Shown here: piece after piece, positions 44,984 through 56,273 of the stretch | Numbering within the stretch: position 1 is the stretch's first letter | Layout of the letters: each line of letters opens with the position of its first letter | Assembly: GCA_030077755.1 (NCBI GenBank) | Contig: JAQJZZ010000013.1 | Location: 1,922,001-1,986,000, forward strand | Length of the DNA: 64,000 nt | Origin: Filosporella fistucella | Lineage: Eukaryota > Ascomycota > Leotiomycetes > Helotiales | Direction of reading: 5' to 3' | Position numbers and translations under genes: made by a program | Notes under the pieces: model-generated | What the model saw: the letters and a program-made list of their open reading frames with translations, nothing else | Database searches by the model: none | Told to the model about the DNA's origin: nothing

Positions 44984-45796
44984 TCATCCTTTTGCCAATT
45001 CCGTCTGTAGAGCCTCTAATTCTAATTGCTTTTCTCTCAGCTCCTTCCTCAATTCCTCTGTCATGTCCTTGACCTTCACTTTTGCTGTCTCCAGCCTCTT
45101 GAGCTCCATCTTTTCGGTTTCTCTGCTGAATGGTTGATCAGGCCGGGTAGTGAGGGGAATCTGCGCTGTTCTCTCTCCAACGCTACCAACCATACCCCCT
45201 TTCAAAACCCTGGTTCCTTTGCCACCGCCCTTTCCTCGCTCCATGGGCGTAGTCAGGATATCATAGAAGGTTTCGTATGGCTCATTGAACAGTTGTTCCT
45301 CGTATGACCATGCCTTCACATCTGGTTGTTTCCTCATATTCTCCTTATCTTCTTCCGTAGTGCCATAGGGATGAAGACGTAAGTGGTGGTAGAAAGTTTG
45401 AGGCTTCTCGCTCGACTCTGGGACGTAATACATTTTGATCGTGATCTCGAATTCTCCCCATCCGGTCTCGTGTACCTCGAATGCGCCACCTTGAGGAACA
45501 TCCTCGATCGCTAATCTGCTATCAGAAAAGTCTCACTCAGATCGGGGAACTGGATGCCTACTTCGCAACGGATTTGGAATCGATTCATGCAGCTTGAACT
45601 GCACCTTCTTGCACCAGTATGTGATATCCGTATCATCCACTCCCTTTACAAATACTGTCCACGAATGTGTATGATCCGTCGGCGTACCAGGTGGCTTTGG
45701 ATTATCATCGCCAAAAAGCTTAGCTGTGGTTCCGAAGATAAAAGGTCGAAATATTTGCACTCCTTTCACGCGCTTTTGGTTGTTCGGCGGTGCCAT
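44984..45796 (-). CDS. yaf9: Yaf9, YEATS-domain chromatin reader
   Basis: Exon 1 is 45562-45796 and exon 2 is 44984-45510; the 51-bp intron joins HESIPNPLR to TIEDVPQGGAFEVHETGWGE in frame; 253 aa. I start at MAPPNNQKRVKGVQIFRPF because fungal Yaf9 begins there. The YEATS domain covers about residues 8-150 and includes DHTHSWTVFVKGVDD and ITYWCKKVQFKLHESIPN, then ETGWGEFEITIKMYYVPE and TFYHHLRLHPYG, the aromatic pocket that reads acylated histone H3 lysines. A C-terminal coiled coil (EELRKELREKQLELEAL) follows. Yaf9 is shared by the NuA4 acetyltransferase and SWR1 H2A.Z-exchange complexes. It diverges from coq11 across only 175 bp. Identification is secure; only the intron acceptor (ATTAG) is my choice among several. 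Confidence 0.94.
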
Positions 45797-45971
45797 TTCG
45801 AGGTGTTTGGGAGAAGACGCGTTTCGATGCGCAAGAGTGTCAATGCAATATCTTTTAAGGTTTTTAGCGGCGGGAACTAGTGGGGCCAGGATTAGCTTCC
45901 CTGACGACATGATATGATTCTTCTGGTATTCAAAAATCTTGGTACTCCTGTTTGACAAAAATCACCACGAC
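45797..45971. promoter_or_regulatory. Compact divergent promoter, yaf9 / coq11
   Basis: Only 175 bp separate the two start codons, so the genes must share a bidirectional promoter. An ATTTTTGAATACC-type AT stretch at about 45927-45940 may be part of it. No specific factor site is recognised. Confidence 0.6.
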
Positions 45972-46888
45972 ATGTCTGCAGCAAAGAAAATAGTGGTATG
46001 TGGAGGAAATGGCTTCTTGGGGTCAAGAATATGCAAGTCTGCCGTTGCTAGAGGATGGGATGTCACTTCAATCAGGTATATCGACCAGAAGCTCCCAATG
46101 TACATCCACTGATACTAGCCAGCCGCTCTGGTGAACCAACTTGGTCCTCTGTGACATCTTCTCCAACACCGCCTACTTGGTCACATAAAGTATCTTGGGA
46201 ACGAGCCGATATACTATCACCGAAAACTTATGCACCACTTCTCAAAAATGCTGATTTCGTAGTCCACAGTATGGGCATCCTTCTCGAAGCCGATTACAAA
46301 GGAGTCCTCTCAGGGAAGGAGTCTCCCATATCGGGCCTCAAACGAGCTTTCTCAGCCACCAAGGAAGGCTCTCAGAACCCATTGACCCGAGGGGAAAACG
46401 AAGACTTGAAGCCACAGGAGAAAGATGGACAGTTCACATACGAGCTTATGAATAGAGATTCTGCGATCACATTGGCGCAAGAAGCGAATAAAGAGAATGT
46501 CGGCGCGTTTGTTTTTATCTCTGCTGCTGGTGGAGCACCGGTTCTCCCAAAGAGATATATTGAGACGAAACGGCAAGCAGAAAGCACAATAAGTAGCCAG
46601 TTTCCCCGTATGAGGGGCATATTTGTGAGACCTGGATTTCTCTACGATAGCTCTAGATCTTTCACAGTCCCATTAGCGGCCATGACTAGCCTGGGAGCTG
46701 CCTTCAACACAGTCACTGGGGGTATATTTGGCGGGCTCATGGGAGCAGCTGGGGTCAAGCCTCTTAAGGCTGATGTTGTCGCTGAGGCCGTTGTCGAAGC
46801 ACTGAGTGACAACGACGTAAAGGGGCCAGTGGACACTGTCGAGATTGAAAAGCTGGCGGAGAAATCGTGGAGGAAAGGAATGCTATGA
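45972..46888 (+). CDS. coq11: Coq11-like NAD(P)-binding protein, coenzyme Q biosynthesis
   Basis: Exons 45972-46075 and 46123-46888 with a 47-bp intron give 289 aa. It is an atypical short-chain dehydrogenase/epimerase fold: MSAAKKIVVCGGNGFLGSRI carries the GGxGFLG dinucleotide site (residues 11-17), the splice restores TSISRSGEPTW, then comes VVHSMGILLEADYKG and the YxxxK pair at Tyr180/Lys184 in KRYIETKRQAE, and VRPGFLYD. This matches yeast Coq11 (YLR290C), a mitochondrial member of the CoQ synthome whose catalytic role is still unsettled. No strong N-terminal presequence is seen. The name is based on overall motif pattern; other atypical SDRs such as the complex I NDUFA9-like family are the main alternative. 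Confidence 0.85.
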
Positions 46889-47043
46889 GTAGAGGGGACG
46901 TCATTTGATGGTTTCGGATGCAGAATGGCAACACCTCTCCTGACACAGGCATGTATGAACGTAGAATCTCGGCTCAAGCCTTGCATTGTACTATATTAGA
47001 TGTACAATTAACCTCTCTAGACATAAACCCCGCACTTCCCCCT

Positions 47044-48010
47044 TTATATCATCGTACCACGCTCGAAACTGTCCCGAATTTCGGCCGTATACTGGAAATA
47101 GTCAGCATGCATGTATAACAAGTAGTAACATCAGACATACCTTGTTGTAGAACCTTGATAGTTTCTGGTTGAACTGTTTGTTCTTCTCATTGATGTATGT
47201 GACATCCCCATCCTCACTTGCGCCCATTCTTTCTCTCCTCTTCTTCAGTCTATTCTCCTCTGCTTGCTGCAAATCTTTCACAAGTCTATCCACTGCATCC
47301 TTTGGAGGTTTGTGTTCAACGAATCCAGTCGAATCAGCTGTAGAATAAAATGTGCCATCTTTGTCCACCGCAACGAGCTCTCCATCATCAGTCTCCACAA
47401 TCTCTAGGCCACCACTCGCAGCAGCTTTCTCAACAGCTGCCATCTTCTCCTTTTCATAATTGTCCATGTCAGGTTTCAGGTCACGAATTTGACGCTTGTA
47501 AACCTTTCTGCTATCCTGTCGGTAATCCTGGAATGCCTGGTCGTCTCTGTGCGCACCCTTCTTCTTCAAACGCTTATCCCATCGCTCGCTCTCGTCAATA
47601 GTCCAATCCCATGCCCGCTTTCGCTCGAAGTCCTCCCCTGCTGCCTCCGCATCTGCTTTCAAGAGGTTATGTGATGCGACAGCGGATTTGCGATTCAATG
47701 AAGTAAGAAGGTTGGGATCTGTTGCCAACCGCTGCGATTCTAGTGTTGCTTCCTTAAGGTTTTTCTGGGCGCCTGTTTTGGCCCGAGCTTGTAGCGTTTT
47801 GAATCTTTCCATGCGTTCTTTCGCCTTCGCAGCAGCATCTGAGCTCGATGGAGTTGGTGCGTCGGCGTTGGCAGCCTTCTCATTTGTATTAATAGGCTCG
47901 GAAGATTGTTCTTGGTCTTTGGAGGTAGGTTCTGGCGTGGCGGAGAGTGGAACAGACTCCTCGTCTTGTTGAGCAGTTGCCCTGGTCTTGCGCTTCTTCG
48001 CAGGAGGCAT
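47044..48010 (-). CDS. syf2: Syf2, pre-mRNA splicing factor
   Basis: Exon 1 is 47141-48010 and a tiny last exon is 47044-47091 (49-bp intron), giving 305 aa. MPPAKKRKTRATAQQ starts the protein. Conserved Syf2 blocks are RMERFKTLQARAK, WDWTIDESERWDKRLKKKGA, AFQDYRQDSRKVYKRQIRDL and KPDMDNYEKEKMA; the last exon supplies YTAEIRDSFERGT, completing the family's C-terminal NKYTAEIRDSFERGT. Without that exon the reading frame would run into unrelated residues, so the intron is real. Syf2 belongs to the Prp19-associated (NTC) complex and acts at the catalytic steps of splicing and in release of the lariat complex. Identification is secure. Confidence 0.96.
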
Positions 48011-48313
48011 GTTGTATGGTTCGGGTCGTAGAATTAACAATGGAGAGCGATATGCCTGAGAGATGTTAAAGGCTACGGGGATATGGTTGATGTTGGGATT
48101 GTAACTCGAGGTTATGTTGACGTATGAGGAACGACCGTTCATGAAATTCAGAATATCAAGACTCCGCAATGCTTACATAAGCAAGGCTGCGAACGCGACA
48201 ATGTGCTCCTCCAAAATTCCGGGCTGAATTCCATGGGTTTTCAACCCCATTCAGTAATCCAGTAATACGAGTTCGGCACCACATCATGAAATGAACTTCA
48301 TTTTCTCATAATA
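48011..48313. promoter_or_regulatory. Divergent promoter, syf2 / mitochondrial-type protein gene
   Basis: 303 bp between the starts of syf2 and the following gene. A TAATACGAG..AGTAATCCAGTAATACG arrangement lies near 48250-48270; nothing else stands out. Confidence 0.45.
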
Positions 48314-50089
48314 ATGCTAGGGAAATCTGGAGTCTGTAACTCCTGCAGGCGTGCTCTAAAAATACCACTTCCACCAAGAGCATCAAGACGATTCGCAAGC
48401 AGCAAGGCAGAGCCATATGTACTATCTCCCTTAGTCATTGACCTCGACGACGCAGATAGCAAATATGTACGACAATTTGAAGAGTCAGAATACAAAGAAA
48501 TTGAGTGGCTACACAACCTGAAGAAGGACCTACCGAAACGAAGCAAAGACCCCACAGACCTAGAATACAAGAAACCAAGCCGCGACGCCCTGCGAACACT
48601 CTGTGTCAACCCTATGGACCTGCTCTCCTATGCCCTACTCGGGAGTCCTCTCAATTTATTCAACCATAAACCTGGACCATTTCACGATGTCTTCAGATAC
48701 AATGGCTTACAGCAAGATGAGGGCGTAAAGACAACGATGGAAAGGCTGCTGCATAATTTCTCGACCGATCCCCAACAGCGCCTCAAATATGCAGGATATT
48801 CAGACAAAAAGGCAGATCGAATCAGTCGGCAGATCAACGAGTGCGATGTCTTCTTCAAGCTAGAGAGGGCGGTATCAATGCTATCTTCTACTAGGAAAGG
48901 GTGCCATTTCCTGGTGGCTCATTGTGCGGAGATTCTCGAAAGCATAAGATTGTGTAGGAAGGCACAAGAAGAGAAAGAGAATAATGACAAAGTGGGCTCC
49001 GAACGAGTTTTGATTCTCTTAAACAGCATATATAAAAGGGCGGATGAATTCGGGATTTTGCCTGGACCCATTCTGGCCAATGCTGGAATCTACTATGCAG
49101 CGAAAACATTCAACTTGTCGGCAATTCGAATGTACCTCAATGCAATGTTGCAAAATTCATATAGCAGCAATTGGCGAACAGGCATGGCATTGTCTAATTT
49201 GGTCCGGAAGATCTTGATTAGAGAGCCTTTGTCAAACAGAATGACAACACCTGAGAATATTGAGTTCGCTAGGAAAGAGGCTATAAAGGTCATTACTGGT
49301 CATAAGACTGGCAATGCTGTGGTGGGATCTATTAGCAGTTCTCCATCTTTTGCTGACTTACTCTATCACGACAAGAGTGAGGATTTCGACGAGGCACTTT
49401 ACCCCAGATACATCTTAGGACTTGCTGAGCTGGGCATGTCCGATGCTCTCCAAGCTGAATGGGAAATAGCAGATGAAAGATTTCCTCCAGCACTTCAAGG
49501 AGATAGACTTCAACGGTTCCGGGCACAAATTTTTGCATATGCTTTTCTCATAGCTGGAGATTCAAAGCGGGCATCATCAGTTCTTGAATCCATTCCACAA
49601 TCTGCCCCAGTATACAGCGGAGATGTTGACCCGCAGGACGATTGGCCCCAATTATACTGGCACGACCACATGACCAAATTTCTTACCGTCCGCCCGAGAT
49701 TGAGAACATCAGAAAACCACACCCCAATTGGGCCCTTCTCTTCCTCTAAGTGGCTTACGATGATAATTGAGTATCATCTCCGTTTCCGGCGTCTTAATCT
49801 CACTAAAGGTCTCTACATCATCATGTCCAGGATGCTGAATGATATGCCCACCGACCCGCAAGAAGCTCTCGAGATCTTAGATTTGTTCGCCCTTCCGAAA
49901 TCCAGCGTGCCTCTCGAGAGCAACAAATTTCACCTCCTCATGTGTGTCGTTATGGATGGACAGGTGGGGCTGCGTGTTTTAGATGGTAGGGCTGGCAAGA
50001 AGATTCTGTTGTGGAGACCTATTCGAAAAGAACTTTTTGAGAAGCGAGGACGATTTATGATAGGTGGAAAGGTCGCTCACGAGCTGTGA
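48314..50089 (+). CDS. Unrecognised protein with mitochondrial presequence, helical repeats
   Basis: Uninterrupted frame of 591 aa. The N-terminus MLGKSGVCNSCRRALKIPLP followed by PRASRRFASSK is rich in Arg and lacks acidic residues, with a typical cleavage context (RRFA-SS), so mitochondrial import is likely. The remainder is mainly alpha-helical, with repeated helix pairs (for example GPILANAGIYYAAKTFNLSA and YILGLAELGMSDALQAEWE) resembling PPR/TPR-type solenoids of mitochondrial expression factors such as those acting on mitoribosomes or transcripts. No canonical PPR consensus can be claimed. It diverges from syf2. I do not recognise an orthologue name; a role in mitochondrial gene expression is inference. 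Confidence 0.75.
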   Translation: MLGKSGVCNSCRRALKIPLPPRASRRFASSKAEPYVLSPLVIDLDDADSKYVRQFEESEYKEIEWLHNLKKDLPKRSKDPTDLEYKKPSRDALRTLCVNPMDLLSYALLGSPLNLFNHKPGPFHDVFRYNGLQQDEGVKTTMERLLHNFSTDPQQRLKYAGYSDKKADRISRQINECDVFFKLERAVSMLSSTRKGCHFLVAHCAEILESIRLCRKAQEEKENNDKVGSERVLILLNSIYKRADEFGILPGPILANAGIYYAAKTFNLSAIRMYLNAMLQNSYSSNWRTGMALSNLVRKILIREPLSNRMTTPENIEFARKEAIKVITGHKTGNAVVGSISSSPSFADLLYHDKSEDFDEALYPRYILGLAELGMSDALQAEWEIADERFPPALQGDRLQRFRAQIFAYAFLIAGDSKRASSVLESIPQSAPVYSGDVDPQDDWPQLYWHDHMTKFLTVRPRLRTSENHTPIGPFSSSKWLTMIIEYHLRFRRLNLTKGLYIIMSRMLNDMPTDPQEALEILDLFALPKSSVPLESNKFHLLMCVVMDGQVGLRVLDGRAGKKILLWRPIRKELFEKRGRFMIGGKVAHEL

Positions 50090-51163
50090 ACATATGTGCT
50101 TGTACCTGTAACAAAGATATAACAGCATTTACAGGCCATTCCTGTATGCTATAGATCCCCAGAGTGGAAAGTAAATCAATGATATGTTCTACAACCCTTC
50201 AATGACATGTTCAAGACTACCTCGTGTAATGAGTGCCGCCACCGTATCTGTCATGATGATCTAACGATTGAATCGTGCTCCTTCAACCTTCGCATACCCG
50301 TGCCAGATTAACCATAATTGCCACATGTGGGCTTTCCGTGGCCATTAGAAACTACATTTTCGTGGCTTCGGCTTTCCCAAAATTAACGGTATGGAGGGGG
50401 CAGTTCAAGTCTCGCACCAGGCTTTAGCAAATTAGCAAGGAATTTCCTAGAGGAATATCCAAACCGGAGTATCCTCTTAACGCTCCAGTAGGCCTCAAAG
50501 CTGTTAGCCCCTCAAATTGAAGAATCGAAATTTGGTTTTGGCGACTAACTCCACATTACAGTGTTTCACAAGTCGAATAATTGCATATAGATTGTGAATA
50601 TTGAGGATATAATTTGATATGAATATCATTTCCACGAATGAAACATAGCATACGCCAGCGCTTTCAGATAGGTAATCCACTCTTCTGTCCTGTGTACCAT
50701 TCACTGTCGATATCGTTTAAACTTCTTAGTCTCGAGCTGAAGCACATTCAGGTGCCAATCGCCCAACAACAGAAATTTCAGAAAATTTGCCAAGTCAAAT
50801 CGTGCGCACCAAGAAGTTGAAAATAAAAAAAAGTTCGCCCGCCTACAATAGAACTTATCACGAGGTCATAAAGTCATAATCGTGTATCAAAATGCAAGCG
50901 TAATTAAGAGTAGGAAATCAAAAACCCTGTACCTATACTATAAGAAAACTCGACAATCGGAGACCGATGCGAAAATATGATTGGCGAGGATGAACCTCTA
51001 GTAGATTTGATATAGTTGATGACAACTTTTATCAAAAATGTCGTCCGACAAGAGTCGTGGACATTCTGTCTGTAACTTGTGGTAAGAGGCCGACAAGAAA
51101 CGTATTTGGTAGGTAGAATTGGTAAAAAGTTCGTGAGTCGCTCGAGTGATCAATTGGTGGACC
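50090..51163. other. Convergent spacer, no gene seen
   Basis: About 1.07 kb between the mitochondrial-type gene and the first DUF6590 gene. Only short open stretches without motifs. Nothing repetitive seen. Confidence 0.55.
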
Positions 51164-53382
51164 TTATCTCCCCCTATCCCTGTCTCTTCTGCTACTGTGC
51201 TGGCGTCCACTGGTACTCTCTCGACGCTTCTTCGACTCTTTTACTTCGGCGAGGGTTGGAAGATCGACATCGTCGTTTTGATCATCATAACCGCCTGCTG
51301 CAGGAGAGAATGGAGGTGCAGCAGGATTGGCAGTCCATTGAGGTCCACTGCTCGTGGTTTGGTTGGAATAGTAATAGTCATTCCGTGAACTTGGGCCGCC
51401 AGGCGCATACTGTTCGCCGTAATTAGCATTCCCGTAACCCTGCTGAAAAGATCGATCATCGGTCATTGAGCGAGTATAGCCGCTGAATCCAGGGTTAGAC
51501 ATGCCAGGCGTGGATGTAAACTGATTTGAGATTGCGACATTATAGCCACCAGATGACGGTGTGGCAGTATGAGGTTGCATGTAGCGGCCGTCAGGTGGTT
51601 GATAGCCTCCCGAGGTAGAAGACCGTCTAGGATCGAAAACAGGGGCTGAAGAATACCGGACGCCCGGGAAACCAGATTGAAAGGTTTGCCCACTTGGAGT
51701 GTCATATCCGGGGTTGCTGTTGTATGATGTCAGGGCGTTTGATGTTGGTTGGGTATTGGCCCAAGGAGAAGACTGTCCTTGTGTGTTGAAAGAGCGACTA
51801 TATTCATTGGAATTCGAATGACTTGGTTGCGTCGCTCCAGACATGGGGTTCATGGAATTTGAATAAGCAGGGTGTGAACCTCCCAACCCAGACCCAATTC
51901 CCGCAAGGTCAGTGGACTGAGTCTTGGGATTTTTTGGAATAGACGGCGCATCGTAATCTTCGGGGATGATGTTGACTTGATTGAAGTAGGTTCTCAGAAG
52001 ACCCCTTGAATCTCTGTCCAATTCGCCAACCTCTTTCACCTTCACATTTGTGTCTACCGCATATATCCTAGCGTAATTGATATATGAAGGGTTCTTGAGC
52101 ATTTCGGTGCTCTTGTGGAGGTTGACCTTCAACGGCTCTTTGGTAATCCCGCTAATGCTTTTAGGGGGCCATTCACTGCTGTAAATTAGGCCATGTTCAT
52201 CGAGGCTGATTCCTTTCTTTTTGTAACCTTTCCCATCGTATGTAAAGACTGGCAGACATTGGCAAAACCGATCGCCTTGTCGAACAACAACGAACCTTCT
52301 GATCTTAGAATGGACTTTCTGGTTGTAAGTGACGATGGAAATCCTGCTAAAGAATTGATTTTCGCTCTCGTTATTCAAGCTGTCATCGTATGGGTCCGTC
52401 CACAGAGTACTAAATACTCTCCCAAGTCTGAAGAATTTCCGATAGTCAAAATTCCTCTTCTTGAAGTTGCTGTCCAATTCTTCGACGTCGCCACTGGTAC
52501 CGTGAATTTGACGGCCTGGAAACTCGGGGACCCTTCGAGGTTCAACGGCATCCTGGTTCGCCCACTCATTATCTCTGTGAGAGCCCGATCGCATGCCAGG
52601 CCCAGTGGTAATGTGAGTTGATTGAGACAGACGGCGATCTCTGTCGAAGCTTGATCCATCTTGTTGCGACGTAGATAGAGGGTATTGTGGGCTTCCGACA
52701 ACGTCACGCATTGTCAATGAAGTCATTCCATGAGTCAGCGGATCAGCAGGAGTGCCAGGAGGCCAATTCCGCTCAGCAGAGCCATGATGACTCCCAGAGA
52801 TGGACTGGGGACGGGAGGATGGGATGTCTCGTGAGATAGAAGGTGTATCGTAGCTCTGTGATGCCCCATATCTGGACGCTTCACGGGGCCTGTCATAGCC
52901 TCCTGGCTCATTATATCTTGATGGGGCTCTGGGAGTGGGTTCGTCCTCGTCATCAAGATCGTCAGCGCCATAGTGTTTCTGACTTGAACTTTGGGACTCT
53001 CTCCGACGCCTTTGTCTCGTCGATGGTTTCGACGATGTGATATACGTTGCAGTACTGGGGGGTCCTCTTGTCGATCGATGTTGTGATTCAGACCTTGGTA
53101 TTCTCTGGTCCTCCCGGCGCCTGGAAAGTTGTTAGTTTGTTTCAATTGATCGGAATAGGGGAAGAAGATATCAAGACAGAAGGCTCACGAGTTCACTGGC
53201 GGCGGATTTTCTGGTTCGGCATCATATTCTCGACAAGGTCTGCCATCTGGGGACGTTAGTACATGTACAGCCTTGTCAAAATTGGAACTACAGCATTAAG
53301 GAACTAGATACTCACACTGGTCAAATACTAAAGTATACCGCCGCCCGCTGTCGGGATCTGTGATCCAACGAGTCGAGGACAT
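51164..53382 (-). CDS. DUF6590-domain protein, large form
   Basis: Three exons (53316-53382, 53189-53246, 51164-53120) with introns of 69 and 68 bp give 693 aa. The short first exons encode MSSTRWITDPDSGRRYTLVF then DQYGRPCREYD. Residues about 125-260 are disordered and rich in Ser, Arg and Pro. The DUF6590 domain spans about 261-448: FRLGRVFSTLWTDPY, SKIRRFVVVRQGDRFCQCLP, VFTYDGKGYKKKGI, EHGLIYSSEWPP and INYARIYAVDTNVKVKEVGE. The C-terminal 245 residues are Gly/Ser/Tyr/Pro-rich with repeated SNPGY-like segments and end in a basic Arg-rich tail. The domain is fungus-specific and of unknown function; no catalytic residues are known. A second, shorter paralogue lies 8 kb away on the same strand. 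The spliced frame has no internal stop. Confidence 0.85.
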
Positions 53383-54395
53383 GAGTGAGGCAGAACGAAA
53401 GAATGGCAAAAGACCATTGCAATTCGGCTGCCCTACCCTCGATCAATGGGTCAGCCTTTATTAGCAGGGAGGCTCTGCTTTGGTGACTTTGAGGGAAGGA
53501 AAGAATTCCATCCACGTCTCCCTGCAGATGTGCGGGGTCCAAGGGTGTAATGGAGGGGGAAAGGAGGGATCTAGTGGTTGATACTGGCAATCTCTGGGGA
53601 TAGAAACCCTGTGTGCATGAAAATGAGAATGAGCATGCTTCGTGATAGGATGATGGGATCACACGTGAAGGTGTCTAGGGCGTCAAATGAACAGACACGG
53701 CACAACTAGGTGCAGCCTGTAGATGGGAAACTATTTCCATTGCCCTGTCGATAGCGAAAGCTTGAGGTTTAGGTGGTACGTGGTTTCTGCTCAAGAGCAT
53801 AATGCTTCGTAGGTAATCTGGTACCTCTATAGCCTAGGTAGTATGCGTTAGCCCATAATCAAGACATAGATTGCTGCTGTGACGGAGTGTGATTGTGATG
53901 TTGTGGATGGAGATGATAAGGTAATGGCATGATAGCAGATACAGCGGGACGGCAAGTGCCTGTGGGCGTAGATTTCGGCTGCAGCCGTACCAGCCAGGAT
54001 GTGAGCCCCATCATGTCTCACTGTCTCCTTCCTCTAAACTATGCAGCCAGTGACCTTCCAGTGGTTGCTAGCGAACATCTCACAGCTCCAGGCTTTTCTT
54101 CCCACTGGATAGGTGTCTTCCCTTCCGCATCACTGTCTGTTCTCAGCGGGCCACGTACCGATGAGGCTCAAAATTTCCAGTTTCCCCCTTTTCCTCTCGC
54201 GTCTTTTGTTTACGTTATCTTCAGTAGGTTTTCCTAAGTCTTTCAGCACGAATATTGTCTTTCATCGAGTCTCAGTCAGCCGATGACGAAAATTCCAGCT
54301 GTCGGCTTCAGCTCAGGTACGCGACGCGATCAGCAACGCCCTTTGAGAGCGGCTCAGCTCCAGCAGATGAAGACAAGGCTGCGCTCGTATGGTAG
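53383..54395. other. Divergent intergenic interval
   Basis: About 1.0 kb between the starts of the DUF6590 gene and the coiled-coil protein gene. Contains short GC-richer stretches, a TACCTCTATAGCCTAGGTA segment near 53820, and no supportable gene. Likely two promoters. Confidence 0.5.
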
Positions 54396-56273
54396 ATGGC
54401 AGATCCATCAACAACTTCTTGTGCCGGTCTCGAAGCTTTTGGGGCACCATTGGCAGATCCTACGACCACCCAGCCAGCCAACTGCTCTCCAGAGCGCCAT
54501 GGCTCCAATATTGACACCCAAGAGGGCTTGGAACCTGTGGCTCTCCAGTCTCCCACAAATGCGTCTGCTTATAGTGAGCCGACTTCTGAGCTGAACTTGA
54601 ATAACCCCGATGTTAGTACTCAAGATCATGACGACAAAGAAGAATGCGCAACCCATAACATGCGTGAATCTCCAGTCGGGAGCATGAAAGCATTTGCTCC
54701 CCTCTCCCCTCCTCTGGAAGCGGAACACAGAACACGAAATGTCACCTATGCCGCTTCAGTACAAGGAAGTCCTAGATCTGGTCATCATCCCGCCCGAAAA
54801 GATTCCACATACTATTCAAACAGAGGCTCAGACGATGGTGGATCGGAAACATTTACGAGACGTCGCCGTTCACGAACGAGATCAAGGGATCGTCTTATTG
54901 GTCTGCGACAACGAGTTTCAAGGACACGAGATGTAAGAAAAGAGCGCCGTGAGCAGGCCGATCATTTAAGAGAGAAGGTTTTGGATTCACTGAATGTTCT
55001 GACAAGAAAGATACATGAGCTTGTGGCACTTGGAAAGTTGTCTGACGACCTTCTACCCGAATATGAAAGTTTGAGACATGCTCAAGATGAATTGGGCCCT
55101 GCCGAGTATGCCCGTGATCAATTGGAACGAAGGTTGGATGAAGAGGAAGAGGCTCTCAATGACGAGGAGGAAAGTTTCTACAAACGTGATGACATCGGCG
55201 AGGCGCTAGATGATTCAATTCCAGATGAAATGATATCCCCAGGTTCACATTCAACTCACACCACGGATACCGAGATATTAAGCATCAGCAACGAAAATCC
55301 TCTCGTGCGTGAATACCTTGAACAATTGGAAGAAACGGAGCGGATGAGAGAGGAGTTAGAAAATCTAGAAAATGATTATTACCAGCTTTCTGGAGAATCT
55401 GCTATTCGAATCCGCAATGGTATTCCTCTGACCCCTGAGGTCTCCGGTTTTCTTGATGATTATTCCAAAGTTCACTCTGAAATTACGAATAGCTTACAGG
55501 AATCGGAAACCGTCCTCCTCAGCTTGAGAGCAAAATGCCTCAACCAGGGTCTATTTGATGAAACAGAACACATATATCGACCTCGAGACTTCCTTTACGA
55601 GGACGTCATGGAATCAATTTACGATGCACAAGATCGGTCTCCTCTACGGGTAGCAGCTCATGATCTTTCTTATGACGAGGACATTTGGAACTTTGGCAAC
55701 AAAAGAGACTACGTAAACAAATGGCTTTTGCAGTGGATTCAGGACTCTGCAGTTGGCACTCTTCAACTTCAAACTTGGATACGGTTCGAAAATGCAAACA
55801 ATTCAAAAGGTCACGAGGTTCTCGGCAAAGAGAAATGGGCACAGCTGGTACTTGAACATTGGGATAGTGACAGTGCTGGAAAACTGGCGAACAAGTACTA
55901 TAATGCCAGTAAGCGTGATGCCATCAGTGGAGACCCTAGAAGATTGCATGCAACAAGTACTGGCCGCTCCTTTATGTCAGAGAGCCTTCGCACCTTGGGT
56001 TTCGATGATGAAGAGCGCGGAACGTCTTTTGATAAGCCTCTTGTTGGAGGTTCAACAGACGATGAACTTGAAATCCCGCCACGGAAGAGAAGAGCAAGTA
56101 ATTCTGATGTTACGCAAAGTCAAGCTCAAAGTATGCGGGCATCATTTAACTCGTCTGAACCGATAACATCTACTCCCGATATGTTTCTTGCGTCAAGTCT
56201 TGCGGGCTTAGAATTACAGCCTAATGACGACTCACTATATCACGGCCCTGATCTTAAATTAAGGAAGTTATGA
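54396..56273 (+). CDS. Unrecognised protein with central coiled coil
   Basis: Uninterrupted 625-aa frame from an ATG. Residues 1-130 are Ser/Thr/Pro/Glu-rich and disordered. A basic Arg-rich block (FTRRRRSRTRSRDRLIGLRQ) precedes a long coiled coil of about residues 175-265 (REKVLDSLNVLTRKIHELVA, ARDQLERRLDEEEEAL) and a second at about 308-330. The C-terminal half contains a compact helical part (NKRDYVNKWLLQWIQDSAVG, WAQLVLEHWDSDSAG) and a final Ser-rich tail with the basic patch PPRKRRASN, a possible nuclear signal. The family is not recognised. Fungal fruiting-body or nuclear scaffold proteins look similar, but that is only a structural likeness. Confidence 0.75.
   Translation: MADPSTTSCAGLEAFGAPLADPTTTQPANCSPERHGSNIDTQEGLEPVALQSPTNASAYSEPTSELNLNNPDVSTQDHDDKEECATHNMRESPVGSMKAFAPLSPPLEAEHRTRNVTYAASVQGSPRSGHHPARKDSTYYSNRGSDDGGSETFTRRRRSRTRSRDRLIGLRQRVSRTRDVRKERREQADHLREKVLDSLNVLTRKIHELVALGKLSDDLLPEYESLRHAQDELGPAEYARDQLERRLDEEEEALNDEEESFYKRDDIGEALDDSIPDEMISPGSHSTHTTDTEILSISNENPLVREYLEQLEETERMREELENLENDYYQLSGESAIRIRNGIPLTPEVSGFLDDYSKVHSEITNSLQESETVLLSLRAKCLNQGLFDETEHIYRPRDFLYEDVMESIYDAQDRSPLRVAAHDLSYDEDIWNFGNKRDYVNKWLLQWIQDSAVGTLQLQTWIRFENANNSKGHEVLGKEKWAQLVLEHWDSDSAGKLANKYYNASKRDAISGDPRRLHATSTGRSFMSESLRTLGFDDEERGTSFDKPLVGGSTDDELEIPPRKRRASNSDVTQSQAQSMRASFNSSEPITSTPDMFLASSLAGLELQPNDDSLYHGPDLKLRKL

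Noticed and set aside
45513..45545. 18-21-bp intron in yaf9 starting at GTGAGA
   Set aside because: Far below minimal intron length; the 51-bp GTAGGC..ATTAG intron restores the expected LRTIE sequence.
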